DNA from: Acinetobacter colistiniresistens
GTDB taxonomy: Bacteria; Pseudomonadota; Gammaproteobacteria; Pseudomonadales; Moraxellaceae
Assembly (NCBI RefSeq): GCF_024582815.1
Contig: NZ_CP102099.1
Location: forward strand, 3,100,001-3,164,000
Length of the DNA stretch: 64,000 bases
Direction of reading: 5' to 3'
Shown: in pieces, positions 18,168 through 26,669 of the stretch
Position numbering within the stretch: position 1 is the first letter of the stretch
Layout: each line of letters starts with the position of its first letter
Made by a program: the position numbers and the translations under genes
Notes under the pieces: generated by a model
Seen by the model: the letters and a program-made list of their open reading frames with translations, nothing else
The model's database searches: none
What the model was told of the DNA's origin: nothing

Positions 18168-18704
18168 TTACAAATTGACGATCTCTGACTGTACTAAAGC
18201 TTCAGTGATCCAGCACGGTTGAGATAAATGATGGACATCACAATTACTGCCACCACCAATACGATCAACAACTAAAAAATCACTATCTGCTTCCAAAGTA
18301 ATTAAAGGATGATGCCATACCCCTTGATGGTAGGTAACTCCCTGCTGCCCATTGCTGATAAAAGCTTGAATCCGTTGTTCATCAGGTCCTGTTTGATCAA
18401 ATGGCAACGCCACAACAACAATAAACTGCTGTTGCTGCAATGGAATAAAAGACTGTGAACCATAAGGATGTCGTTCTAACATCTCAATATGAAATGGAAT
18501 GGGAGTTGCAAATAGATTATGAAAAATGCTCATCCCTACAGCAACTTGATCGCCTGACACTTGCGCCAGAGATAAGGCATGATAGCGTTCAGTGAGTCCC
18601 TGATTAATCGGAATAAAGTCTTTGTTACTCTTTTCAATCACATCCCCAAAAGCAGCAAAACTGTCTTGAGTTAAAGGCCGAATTTCAATATTTTTTTCAT
18701 GCAT
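18168..18704 (-). CDS. allA: Ureidoglycolate lyase
   Basis: AllA splits S-ureidoglycolate into glyoxylate and urea, the last step of the urate route encoded here. The 178-residue cupin-like protein has the family signature MSIFHNLFATPIPFHIEMLE and the C-terminal GVWHHPLITLEADSDFLVVD. The ATG at 18704 has AAAGAGA at good spacing. The ATG at 18710 is too close to it. It lies downstream of alc on the same strand, with a 290-bp gap holding a hairpin-rich repeat, so it may have a separate promoter. Confidence 0.93.
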   Translation of the reverse strand: MHEKNIEIRPLTQDSFAAFGDVIEKSNKDFIPINQGLTERYHALSLAQVSGDQVAVGMSIFHNLFATPIPFHIEMLERHPYGSQSFIPLQQQQFIVVVALPFDQTGPDEQRIQAFISNGQQGVTYHQGVWHHPLITLEADSDFLVVDRIGGGSNCDVHHLSQPCWITEALVQSEIVNL

Positions 18705-18780
18705 AGCCATTCTCTTTAATACAAAGAAATATTAGCTAAAATCTCACTTATCTAAATGAAAATCATAGTAATATTTCACT

Positions 18781-18902
18781 ATCGTGGTTGGCGGTATGGA
18801 TGCCACCTGTTTGGCTGTGGTATCAAGGACGTACCATCAGCCAATGAGCAGCGGCTAAAGCTGCGAAAGATTTTTGCCTTGCGCTGTTTCACAGCTCATC
18901 AT
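18781..18902. repeat. Hairpin-rich intergenic element, possible dispersed repeat
   Basis: This non-coding segment between alc and allA is GC-richer than its flanks. It holds several imperfect inverted repeats, for example GGCTG..GGTA with TACC..CAGCC and AGCGGCT with AGCTGC. Its first 20 bases (18782-18801) match 16 of 20 positions at 20919-20938, in the gap before hpxO. The pattern suggests a dispersed element, with a fuller copy here and a remnant there. Confidence 0.4.
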
Positions 18903-18994
18903 CCTTGAAAAGTAAAATAACACCTATATAAAAATCAGCTTATAAACTGCCAATTTATGAGATCGCACAATCGTACTAAATAATATAATTTAAC

Positions 18995-19999
18995 TTATTC
19001 AACTACTTTCCCCCATAAACGAATCCGACTAATCCCGCCATCAGGAATCATATTGACGCGGATATAATTCACTTTTTGATGCTGAAGCACTTCTGCAACA
19101 TATTCATGAATATTGTCCATCGTCAAAGGCTGCTGTTCCAATAAAAAAGGCCAGAACATACTCTGCGGAATAAGTTGTGCATCGGTCGCATCTTCAACAT
19201 AAGCAGCTTGAATCGAACAAAATGCAGGAAAATTGCCTTTAAAATACGCGGTATCGACGTCAATTTTTTCAATCTGCCCGGTTTGACCCAAAGCAATAAT
19301 GCACCAATCAAAACCAGGGGCACGACGACGTTTGGTCTCCCAACCATCGCCCATATTTAAACCACGATCAGGGCTGAGCAGATTATTCGGATGGCCAAAA
19401 TGCGCATCGCTAAAGGCCACAATACGCCCGCCATTTTTTAAACCAATCAAATCCATCTGCTGGGTTGTATCGACATTTTCGAGCAGCACACGGCCATAGA
19501 CTCTTAAACGTGCAATACCGCCATCAGGGAAAATATTAATGCGAATATGGGTAATTTTCTGTGCAGCACAGTCAAAAAAATGATGCTGGTCTGGAGATAA
19601 AACCGAGTTTTCCAATAAAGCAGTCCATGTGATACCTTCCAATTGATTATCTGGTGCATAGCAGCCCTCAATAGAAGCAGAGGCTGGATAATTGCCTGTG
19701 AAAAATGAGGTATCAATATCAAATCCAGATACAACCCCTGTTGCACCTAGACGAACAATGCACCAATCATAACCGGACTCACGTTTACGCCGCGTTTCCC
19801 ATCCATCCATCCATTTACCATTGTCATCATATTTTCCTTCAATGAATTGAGCGGGTGTGCTTTGCAACATTCTTGCCGCTTCTGCAAAAAACTCATCGGA
19901 ACAACTTACGATAGTTGCACCAATTCTGGCATCAGCAAGATTGGTGAACGCCTGCAAATGGGTCGGTAAAGCTACGGTTTTAGCAACATGCACTGTCAT
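18995..19999 (-). CDS. alc: Allantoicase
   Basis: Allantoicase hydrolyses allantoate to ureidoglycolate and urea. The 334-residue protein consists of two homologous halves (about residues 15-165 and 185-330). Each carries the same landmark, DGWETRRKRESGYDWCIVRL in the first and DGWETKRRRAPGFDWCIIAL in the second. It is divergent from a FadR-type gntR gene across a 164-bp gap that contains the palindrome CTGGTCTGACCTG. This suggests direct control by that regulator. Confidence 0.95.
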   Translation of the reverse strand: MTVHVAKTVALPTHLQAFTNLADARIGATIVSCSDEFFAEAARMLQSTPAQFIEGKYDDNGKWMDGWETRRKRESGYDWCIVRLGATGVVSGFDIDTSFFTGNYPASASIEGCYAPDNQLEGITWTALLENSVLSPDQHHFFDCAAQKITHIRINIFPDGGIARLRVYGRVLLENVDTTQQMDLIGLKNGGRIVAFSDAHFGHPNNLLSPDRGLNMGDGWETKRRRAPGFDWCIIALGQTGQIEKIDVDTAYFKGNFPAFCSIQAAYVEDATDAQLIPQSMFWPFLLEQQPLTMDNIHEYVAEVLQHQKVNYIRVNMIPDGGISRIRLWGKVVE

Positions 20000-20051
20000 T
20001 GATCATTCCTGAAGGTTTCATTTCTATTCTATTATGCAAGATCCAGTCCAA

Positions 20052-20064
20052 CTGGTCTGACCTG
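20052..20064. promoter_or_regulatory. Putative FadR-type GntR operator between alc and gntR
   Basis: The sequence CTGGTCTGACCTG is a near palindrome that differs by one base from the perfect site before uraD and is closely related to the site before hpxO. FadR-subfamily GntR proteins typically bind TGGT-N3-ACCA sites. Its placement between divergent alc and gntR suggests it controls both. Confidence 0.65.
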
Positions 20065-20163
20065 TTGTTAAAAATATAGCTATTTTTAAGCAACAGCACC
20101 AACAAAAAGATAAATTTTGTGTAGAATCAAACTGTTTATTTTGATATTTAAGGTACGTTGCAG

Positions 20164-20877
20164 ATGAATCCACAGGCGATGCTTAATGGAAAATCATCTC
20201 AGGTGACTGAGCAAGCGGTGGAAGTGATTCATCAACGCATTCAACAAAATACGTATGCAGTCGGTTCTACCTTACCCTCGCAACGTGATCTTGCCCTCCA
20301 GTTGGGAATCAGCCGCGCTTCTTTACGTGAGGCATTAACCCGTCTTGCCGCTTTAGGCTTATTGGAAATCAAGGCAGGTAAAGGGGTTTATGTAATTTCA
20401 CAGCATAGCCAAGCGGCAGAACAATGGGATGGTGAACACCGTGTTTCACTTAAAGATTTCTATCAATTACGTTATGTACTGGAAGGTTTCTGTGCCCTGC
20501 TGGCCTGTGAGTACTTAACCGAAGCGGATAAGTCGACCCTGCAACAACACTACCAGTCTCTTGCCAATGCAATCAAACAACAGAACTGGCAGGCAGCTTC
20601 TGAATTCGATTATGTATTTCATCAACATATTATTGAACTCAGCCATAATCAATCAATTATTCAAACACTTAAAATGCATACCGAATGGATTAAAAAAAGC
20701 CAGATTCTGCCTTTTGTTCAACCTAATCTGGCATTTAAAACCATTCAGGAACATGAATTAATTCTGCAAGCCTTATTTAATCAAGATGCAGTTGCAGCTG
20801 AAAAAGCCATGCAAGCGCATATTATTGGTGCTGCGCAACGAGCGGGTGTGTACTTTTCTCGGCATGAGAAGGTTTAA
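20164..20877 (+). CDS. FadR-type GntR regulator of purine catabolism (inferred)
   Basis: This is a 237-residue GntR regulator. The winged helix covers residues 15-80 and includes TLPSQRDLALQLGISRASLR. The all-alpha FCD ligand-binding domain covers about residues 90-230, with metal-site histidines in DYVFHQHIIELSHN and HELILQALF. ATG 20164 is preferred to the TTG at 20158. Matching TGGT-N3-ACCA-type palindromes before alc/gntR, hpxO and uraD suggest it controls the urate-degradation genes. The effector is unknown and may be urate or allantoate. Confidence 0.88.
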   Translation: MNPQAMLNGKSSQVTEQAVEVIHQRIQQNTYAVGSTLPSQRDLALQLGISRASLREALTRLAALGLLEIKAGKGVYVISQHSQAAEQWDGEHRVSLKDFYQLRYVLEGFCALLACEYLTEADKSTLQQHYQSLANAIKQQNWQAASEFDYVFHQHIIELSHNQSIIQTLKMHTEWIKKSQILPFVQPNLAFKTIQEHELILQALFNQDAVAAEKAMQAHIIGAAQRAGVYFSRHEKV

Positions 20878-21139
20878 AAAGCTCTTTATTTAATTGCAAT
20901 ATAAGCATCTAACCACTGTCGTGACTGGTGGCATGGATATCGTATTAAAGTCTACCGAAGCACATTATTTATAATGTGTTTTAAACATATGTATCCTTTC
21001 GCAATCACACTCGTTTAAGAAAAATCTTACTTGTGTTTTAGATAAAAACTTGAACTTTTATTCATGCACCACTTTGCCCCATGCTTTGAACCATATCCAT
21101 GCAGCCTTTCTATTTTTGCTTTTTAATAAAGCAAATTAT

Positions 21140-21152
21140 CTGGTATGACCAG
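21140..21152. promoter_or_regulatory. Putative FadR-type GntR operator upstream of hpxO
   Basis: CTGGTATGACCAG lies 78 bp before the hpxO start. The outer five bases on each side form a perfect inverted repeat, CTGGT/ACCAG, identical to that of the uraD site. A further ACCAG copy follows at 21157-21161. Confidence 0.65.
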
Positions 21153-21229
21153 TAAAACCAGTTACTAAAATTGGCACACTTCTCGCTTAGAACTGTTTAG
21201 AAACTTATTTATATTTTAGGGTCTGAACG

Positions 21230-22387
21230 ATGAATATTGCGATTGTAGGTGCAGGTATGGGCGGTTTGACTGCTGGTATCGCTTTAAAAAAATTTGGTCA
21301 TCAGGTCACGATCTATGAACAAGCAGCGGAAATCTTACCCGTCGGTGCAGCCATTTCACTTTGGTCAAATGGGGTAAAGTGCCTCAACTATCTGGGCTTA
21401 ACCGATCAAATTCAGGCGCTTGGTGGACAAATGGAGTCTCTGGCTTATGTGGATGGACTGAGCCAGCAAACCATGACTCAATTTAGCTTATCACCTTTAT
21501 ATAAAGAAGTTGGGCAACGTGCCTACCCTGTCGCCCGAGCAGATCTACAACAATTACTCATGCAGCAATTTGGTCTGGCAGATATCAAACTGGGCATGAA
21601 AATGATCGAGATTGAAAGCCATCAAGATGATGTTACCCTTCATTTTCAAGATGGCTCACAAATTACAGCTGATTTGTTGATTGGTGCAGATGGCACACAC
21701 TCTCTCACTCGAAAATTTGTCCTCGGTTATCAGGTAGAACGCCGCTATGCCGGTTATGTGAATTGGAACGGTTTGGTCGATATAGATGAAGCGATTGCGC
21801 CTGCCATGCAATGGACGACGTATATCGGTGAAGGTAAGCGTGTCTCACTGATGCCCGTTGCCCTAAATCGTTTCTATTTTTTCTTTGATGTGCCGTTAGC
21901 GGCTGGATTGGAAAATCAGCGTGAGCAGTACAAGCAAGACCTGAAATTCCATTTCAGTGGCTGGTGTGAACCTGTACAAAAACTGATTGAACGTTTAGAT
22001 GCGCAAAAAACCAATCGTGTCGAAATCCACGATATTGAACCATTTATGAATTTTTATAAGGGACGAGTGGTGCTATTAGGTGATGCAGCACATAGCACTA
22101 CGCCTGATATCGGACAAGGCGGCTGCCAAGCCATGGAGGATGCGATTTATCTCGCCCGTGCCCTACAAATTAACACCTTTGGTTTAGAGGATGCATTGGC
22201 ACGTTATCAAAACAAGCGCAATGATCGTACCAAAGAAATGGTACTTCGGGCACGTAAACGTTGCGATATCACCCATATGAAAGATCCACAAGTGACTGAA
22301 GAATGGTATCAATCTCTGTATCAAGAACAAGGTTCACATATCATGCAAGGCATCATCAGTAATATTATTGGCAATCCACTCGATTAA
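21230..22387 (+). CDS. hpxO: FAD-dependent urate hydroxylase
   Basis: HpxO hydroxylates urate to 5-hydroxyisourate with NADH and FAD and replaces cofactor-free uricase. The 385-residue flavoprotein has the N-terminal dinucleotide-binding [17 protein letters not shown], the DG motif in [11 protein letters not shown], and the C-terminal FAD motif [20 protein letters not shown]. Length and sequence match Klebsiella HpxO. It is a monocistron with its own candidate GntR operator and a strong hairpin terminator after it. UraH and UraD, which act on its product, lie 3.1 kb away. Confidence 0.93.
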   Translation: MNIAIVGAGMGGLTAGIALKKFGHQVTIYEQAAEILPVGAAISLWSNGVKCLNYLGLTDQIQALGGQMESLAYVDGLSQQTMTQFSLSPLYKEVGQRAYPVARADLQQLLMQQFGLADIKLGMKMIEIESHQDDVTLHFQDGSQITADLLIGADGTHSLTRKFVLGYQVERRYAGYVNWNGLVDIDEAIAPAMQWTTYIGEGKRVSLMPVALNRFYFFFDVPLAAGLENQREQYKQDLKFHFSGWCEPVQKLIERLDAQKTNRVEIHDIEPFMNFYKGRVVLLGDAAHSTTPDIGQGGCQAMEDAIYLARALQINTFGLEDALARYQNKRNDRTKEMVLRARKRCDITHMKDPQVTEEWYQSLYQEQGSHIMQGIISNIIGNPLD

Positions 22388-22390
22388 ATT

Positions 22391-22420
22391 AAAAAAGGGG
22401 GCGCTTATCAGCCCCCTCCT
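22391..22420. terminator. Bidirectional terminator between hpxO and 8-oxoguanine deaminase
   Basis: GGGGGC and GCCCCC arms enclose an 8-nt loop. Six A's precede it on the plus strand, so minus-strand transcripts end in a T6 run. It lies between convergent genes and mainly fits termination of the minus-strand deaminase operon. Confidence 0.85.
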
Positions 22421-22439
22421 TTAAATCAATCACGATTTC

Positions 22440-23813
22440 TTAAGCCGCCAATAAGGCTTTTGCTGCGGCACGATGTTTTGCCTTCAGTTGTTCTAAGTCA
22501 AGCCCTTGAATCTCGCCATGTTTGACTTGCCACTGGCCTGCAACCATTACATGTTCCGCTTTATCCGCACCACATAAGAGTAAGGCTGCAATCGGGTCAT
22601 GACTGCCTGAGAATTTCAATTCATCGAGCTTATAACAGGCTAAATCGGCCTGATAATCAGGTGCAAATTGTCCTAAATGCTCTCCACGCCCTAATAGCTG
22701 TGCGGAACCATGAGTTCCCCAATGCAAGGCCAACTCAGGAGTAATCTGTTCAGCACCATATCTTAAACGCTGTAAATACATGGCTTGACGAACTTCCAGA
22801 ATTAAATTTGAAGCATCTCCAGAGGCAGAGCCATCAACGCCCAAACCCACCTTGGCACCTGCCTGCATTAAATCGAGGGTTGGGCAAATCCCTGAAGCGA
22901 GGCGCATATTTGAATGTGGACAATGACAAATCCCTACTCCAGCCTGCCCTAAACGCTGAATTTCATCTGCATTAAAATGAATACCATGCGCCAGCCAAGT
23001 CCGTTCATTTAGCCAACCCACATGTTCTAAATAATCTACCGTACGCATACCAAACTTTTCCAGACAGAAGCTTTCCTCATCCAAGGTTTCTGCAAGGTGT
23101 GTATGCAATCTAACATCCAGTCTTTGGGCAAGTTGCGCGCTTTCTCGCATAATCTCCTGTGTGACCGAAAAAGGTGAGCATGGGGCCAAGGCAATATTAA
23201 CCATACCGTTATCCCCGCGTTGATGATATTTCTGCACCAAGCGTTCACTGTCCCTTAAAATGACCTCCATGCTTTGTACGGTGTGCTGTGGCGGCAACCC
23301 ACCCTGTTCTTGTCCGAGACTCATCGAACCACGAGTTAACATCACCCGCATTCCCAATTGTTGCGCCGCATTGACTTGAATATCAATCGCATCGGTCAAC
23401 TGTTGCGGGAATAAATAATGATGATCCGCGGCAAAGGTACAGCCCGATAATAACAACTCCGCCAAAGCCACTTGGGTCGCCACATGTAACTGCTCTGGAT
23501 TGAGACGTGCCCATACCGGATACAGATTAACCAACCATGGAAATAAAGGTAGATTAACCACAGGAGTCCAAGCCCGCGTCAAGGTTTGATAAAAATGATG
23601 GTGGCTATTCACCAACCCAGGAATCACCACCAAGTCTTTGGCATCGAATATGTCATCACATGGCAGACTGGGTTGCTGATCCTTTGCCAAAACCTCGACA
23701 ATTTTATTATTTTCAATCACCAAGCCATTACTCGCGTCGAGTTGATTTGCGGTAAAAATTGCGAGTGGTTGTTTAATCCAGATTCTTGAACGGCTATTTA
23801 AGCTGGCCATCAT
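22440..23813 (-). CDS. 8-oxoguanine deaminase
   Basis: This amidohydrolase deaminates 8-oxoguanine (possibly also isocytosine-like bases) to urate, and so feeds HpxO directly. At 457 residues it carries NSHHHFYQTLTRAWTP (HxH near residue 72), CTFAADHHYLFP, the zinc His in LHTHLAETLDEESF, WLAHGIHF, and the Asp motif in LGVDGSASGDASNL. This is the pattern of characterised 8-oxoguanine deaminases. It is the last gene of a uraD-uraH-permease-deaminase cluster, just after a porin remnant. Compared with the paralogue at 10895-12349, this copy better fits the family norm. Confidence 0.87.
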   Translation of the reverse strand: MMASLNSRSRIWIKQPLAIFTANQLDASNGLVIENNKIVEVLAKDQQPSLPCDDIFDAKDLVVIPGLVNSHHHFYQTLTRAWTPVVNLPLFPWLVNLYPVWARLNPEQLHVATQVALAELLLSGCTFAADHHYLFPQQLTDAIDIQVNAAQQLGMRVMLTRGSMSLGQEQGGLPPQHTVQSMEVILRDSERLVQKYHQRGDNGMVNIALAPCSPFSVTQEIMRESAQLAQRLDVRLHTHLAETLDEESFCLEKFGMRTVDYLEHVGWLNERTWLAHGIHFNADEIQRLGQAGVGICHCPHSNMRLASGICPTLDLMQAGAKVGLGVDGSASGDASNLILEVRQAMYLQRLRYGAEQITPELALHWGTHGSAQLLGRGEHLGQFAPDYQADLACYKLDELKFSGSHDPIAALLLCGADKAEHVMVAGQWQVKHGEIQGLDLEQLKAKHRAAAKALLAA

Positions 23814-23830
23814 GACTATTATCTCGTCCT

Positions 23831-24016
23831 TTAAAATTTGTAGCTCAGTGCAAAACGGTTTTGTAAGAAATTTTTGTCATAACGCGGAGAAGTCTGAATC
23901 CCTGCAAAATTACTGACACTAAAACCTTTCAAAGCACCCATGAAGTTATAAATGCCAAACAGCATGTATTCAGATTGATTTTGACTGGCAACATTCTCTG
24001 CCTCTTTTAAATCCAT
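23831..24016 (-). pseudogene. C-terminal remnant of an outer-membrane porin
   Basis: An open stretch of about 61 codons follows the permease directly. Its last 40 residues (LFGIYNFMGALKGFSVSNF, then RYDKNFLQNRFALSYKF to the stop) look like the two closing strands of a beta-barrel. They end in the terminal aromatic Phe required for outer-membrane assembly. No signal peptide or barrel precedes it. It is best read as what remains after deletion of an OprD-like porin that once sat between permease and deaminase. The reading can be extended to 24073 with a TTG start, but that adds no porin-like sequence. Confidence 0.55.
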
Positions 24017-24069
24017 AATAGATAAAAAGCAGGATTCAGTTTGAACATCCAATCCTGAATCCGTGATGA

Positions 24070-25437
24070 TCAATGCCCTGAATTCAAGGGCAAGCTGGCT
24101 ACTTGCATTGATTTTTTAGTGAATGGAAGATGATTGAAAATGATGTTAAGTAGAATTGCTGTAATACAGGTTGAACTAATACCAGAGTGTAATAACATCT
24201 GCACAGAAACAGGGAACTGCGCATAAAATTCATGGTTTACAATTGGAATCATGCCGATCCCCAATGAGGTTGCGACAATGATCAGATTCTTATGCTCGTT
24301 ATAATCCACTTTTGCTAAAGTGCGAATTCCACTGGCTGCGACCGTTCCAAACAGGACAATCCCCGCTCCGCCTAATACTGGCATCGGAATCGATGCGACT
24401 AAGCGCCCGACAATCGGTAGTAAACCTAAAACAATCAGGATTCCCCCTGCCGTTGCCACCACAAATCGGCTTTTAATTCCAGTAATCGCCACCAGTCCAA
24501 CATTCTGTGCAAATGCCGTTTGCATAAATGAGCCGAAGATCGGTGAAATTGCACTCGATAGCATGTCTGCACGTAAACCATCCCCAATACGTTTGGAATC
24601 GACTTTGCTGCCAACAATTTCACCAATCGCAATAATATCTGCAGTGGTTTCCGTCATCACCACCAATGTCACAATCACCATGGACAGAATGGCAGAAAAC
24701 TCAAAGACAGGAAAACCGAAGCGGAAAAAGCTCGGCAATGCAAAAATAGAACCTGAACCGACATTGGAAAAATCAGTGAATCCTGCAAAATAAGCCAGTA
24801 CAGTTCCCAGCACAATGGCAATCAAAATCGCAAGCCGACGTAAGATCTGACTCCGCAACATACTAAAAATAATCACAATCGCCAAGGTCATCAATGCCAA
24901 ACCAACATTGGCTGGATCACCCCAGTTTTCAGCTTTTGGATTGCCGCCCATAATCCAGCGAATTGCCACTGGTGTTAGCGAAATACCGATCATGGTAATC
25001 ACACAACCCGTCACCACGGGTGGAAAGAAACGGATAATTTTTGCGAAAAATGGTGTGAGCAACAGGCCAATAATCGATGCCACAATCACAGCACCAAACG
25101 CCGAGGCCAAGCCACCGCCTGTGGTCACAATGGCTAGAATGGTGGCGACACCTGCGAAAGAGACCCCTTGAACAATCGGCAATTTTGCGCCGAAATGCTT
25201 AAAACCAACAGTTTGCAAAACGGTGGCAATTCCCCCAACAAATAATGCCGCCGCCACCAATAGTCCAATTTCAGAGGCCTGCAAGCCTGCCGCAGCACCA
25301 ATAATTAATGGCGGTGCAATGATACCGCCATACATGGTCAAGACATGCTGCAAACCATAAATGAGGTTTTTGTTCATGCCTAAATATTGATGTTCTGCTG
25401 ATCCGTGAGCCTCACGGTCTAGGTTGTCTTGCTGCAT
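24070..25437 (-). CDS. NCS2 family xanthine/uric acid permease
   Basis: This 455-residue inner-membrane nucleobase:cation symporter has about 12-14 hydrophobic segments. The nucleobase-ascorbate transporter signature appears as QNVGLVAITGIKSR near residue 314. Other family markers are GLQHVLTMYGGIIAPPLIIG near the N terminus and QGVSFAGVATILAI. It sits in the uraD-uraH-permease-deaminase cluster, so urate, xanthine or 8-oxopurines are the likely cargo rather than uracil. It starts 50 bp after uraH. Confidence 0.9.
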   Translation of the reverse strand: MQQDNLDREAHGSAEHQYLGMNKNLIYGLQHVLTMYGGIIAPPLIIGAAAGLQASEIGLLVAAALFVGGIATVLQTVGFKHFGAKLPIVQGVSFAGVATILAIVTTGGGLASAFGAVIVASIIGLLLTPFFAKIIRFFPPVVTGCVITMIGISLTPVAIRWIMGGNPKAENWGDPANVGLALMTLAIVIIFSMLRSQILRRLAILIAIVLGTVLAYFAGFTDFSNVGSGSIFALPSFFRFGFPVFEFSAILSMVIVTLVVMTETTADIIAIGEIVGSKVDSKRIGDGLRADMLSSAISPIFGSFMQTAFAQNVGLVAITGIKSRFVVATAGGILIVLGLLPIVGRLVASIPMPVLGGAGIVLFGTVAASGIRTLAKVDYNEHKNLIIVATSLGIGMIPIVNHEFYAQFPVSVQMLLHSGISSTCITAILLNIIFNHLPFTKKSMQVASLPLNSGH

Positions 25438-25487
25438 GGGTTAATTCCTCTAATTTAATTCATGATGTCCACATTGCTTGAGTTGAT

Positions 25488-25823
25488 TTAGCTGCCACGA
25501 TAGGTTGAATATGAAAAAGGACTGATTAATAAAGGCACGTGATAGTGCTGTTGAATATCAGCGACCTTAAAATCAATACATACACGTGGATAAAAACTTT
25601 CGGTATTTAAAGCTTGAAAATAATCGGCAACTTCAAAAATTAATTGATAATTGCTTTGCGCAAATACCTCGATATTAAATGTTTTAATACGGCCATCTGC
25701 ATCAGTATATTGTTGGTCCAATAACATATAGTTCTGATCCACTTGTTGCAGTAATTTCACCAGAACCTTTGTCGCAGGCTGACCCAGTGATGCATTTAAA
25801 ATATGTGTACTGATACCCGCCAT
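25488..25823 (-). CDS. uraH: 5-hydroxyisourate hydrolase (transthyretin-like)
   Basis: UraH hydrolyses 5-hydroxyisourate, the HpxO product, to OHCU. The 111-residue protein has the N-terminal THILNASLGQPA with its catalytic His and ends in the diagnostic YRGS tetrapeptide. Its start overlaps the uraD stop by one base (TAATG), so the two are translationally coupled. No signal peptide is seen, so it acts in the cytoplasm. Confidence 0.96.
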   Translation of the reverse strand: MAGISTHILNASLGQPATKVLVKLLQQVDQNYMLLDQQYTDADGRIKTFNIEVFAQSNYQLIFEVADYFQALNTESFYPRVCIDFKVADIQQHYHVPLLISPFSYSTYRGS

Positions 25824-26326
25824 TATTGAATCTCCTGATTTAAACGAAGCAGCGCAATTTCAGCCAATTGCTGCTTCACTTCGGCCTGTTCCTGTTCTGC
25901 TGTATTTTTAAGTCGGCGCTGCAACTCTGACAATATCTGCTGCCCTGAACGACCTGCCGCACGAATCAAATAGATATGCCCAAATTTGTGCTCATAGTCT
26001 AAATTGCCCTGATAAAGTGCCAATTGCAGGACTGCATCTATTTGGATCTGCCCTTGTTCTTGCTGAGAAAACTGCTGTTCTTTTTCAGACAACACCGCTG
26101 CTGCTTTTTTCTCGCCAATACGTGGATGTTGCGCCAAAGCCGCAGTGATTTCAGGCCATTGCCAGGTTTGAGCTTGTGCCAGCGCAGTTTGATAAAGCTG
26201 TGCTTTAGAGCTGTAAGGACGTTGCTGTAGCAGCTCGGAAATCCAAGTGGGAATGTGCACACAGCCTTGCAAGACCCGTTGGGCCGCATCTGAATCGAGC
26301 TGATTGAATGTTTCGAGTTGCATCAC
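25823..26326 (-). CDS. uraD: OHCU decarboxylase
   Basis: UraD decarboxylates 2-oxo-4-hydroxy-4-carboxy-5-ureidoimidazoline to S-allantoin. The 167-residue helical protein has the active-site His in LAQHPRIGEKKA (near residue 67) and the later YEHKFGHIYLIRAAGRSGQQ, both conserved. It is the first gene of the uraD-uraH-permease-deaminase operon. A perfect CTGGTC/GACCAG palindrome lies 26 bp upstream of its start. A second Met directly follows the first and could equally serve as start. Confidence 0.95.
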   Translation of the reverse strand: MMQLETFNQLDSDAAQRVLQGCVHIPTWISELLQQRPYSSKAQLYQTALAQAQTWQWPEITAALAQHPRIGEKKAAAVLSEKEQQFSQQEQGQIQIDAVLQLALYQGNLDYEHKFGHIYLIRAAGRSGQQILSELQRRLKNTAEQEQAEVKQQLAEIALLRLNQEIQ

Positions 26327-26351
26327 TGCTCCAAATTAATGCATTGTCTGA

Positions 26352-26364
26352 CTGGTCTGACCAG
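26352..26364. promoter_or_regulatory. Putative FadR-type GntR operator upstream of uraD
   Basis: CTGGTCTGACCAG is a perfect inverted repeat around a central T. It lies just upstream of the first gene of the urate operon and is the best of the three related sites. The rest of 26365-26669 is AT-rich and shows no gene. It should hold the promoters of uraD and of the plus-strand amidohydrolase. Confidence 0.7.
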
Positions 26365-26669
26365 ATATCATAAATGAAGCAATGAATATGCCAACTCTAC
26401 TTACCCACACGCAATATCGACTTTCTGACTGTAATGTTCGAATGATTTAAACTAGAAAATACGGCATCTAATTATTTATTTTTATTTAAAATAATATTTA
26501 AAAATAGAACCCTATATTTATATTAAAACTATTTGACTATCAAAATATCCTCTGCTAGTTTTTTAAATACTCAAACGATCTTATATATTTAGAGCACTTA
26601 CATAATAATTTAAGATCAAATAAAAACCAAAAATCATGATTTATTCTAATAATCAAAAGAGAAAATAAT

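Noticed and set aside
24320..24793. 157-codon plus-strand frame opposite the NCS2 permease
   Set aside because: Shadow of a GC-biased membrane gene, with no start signals and no family features.
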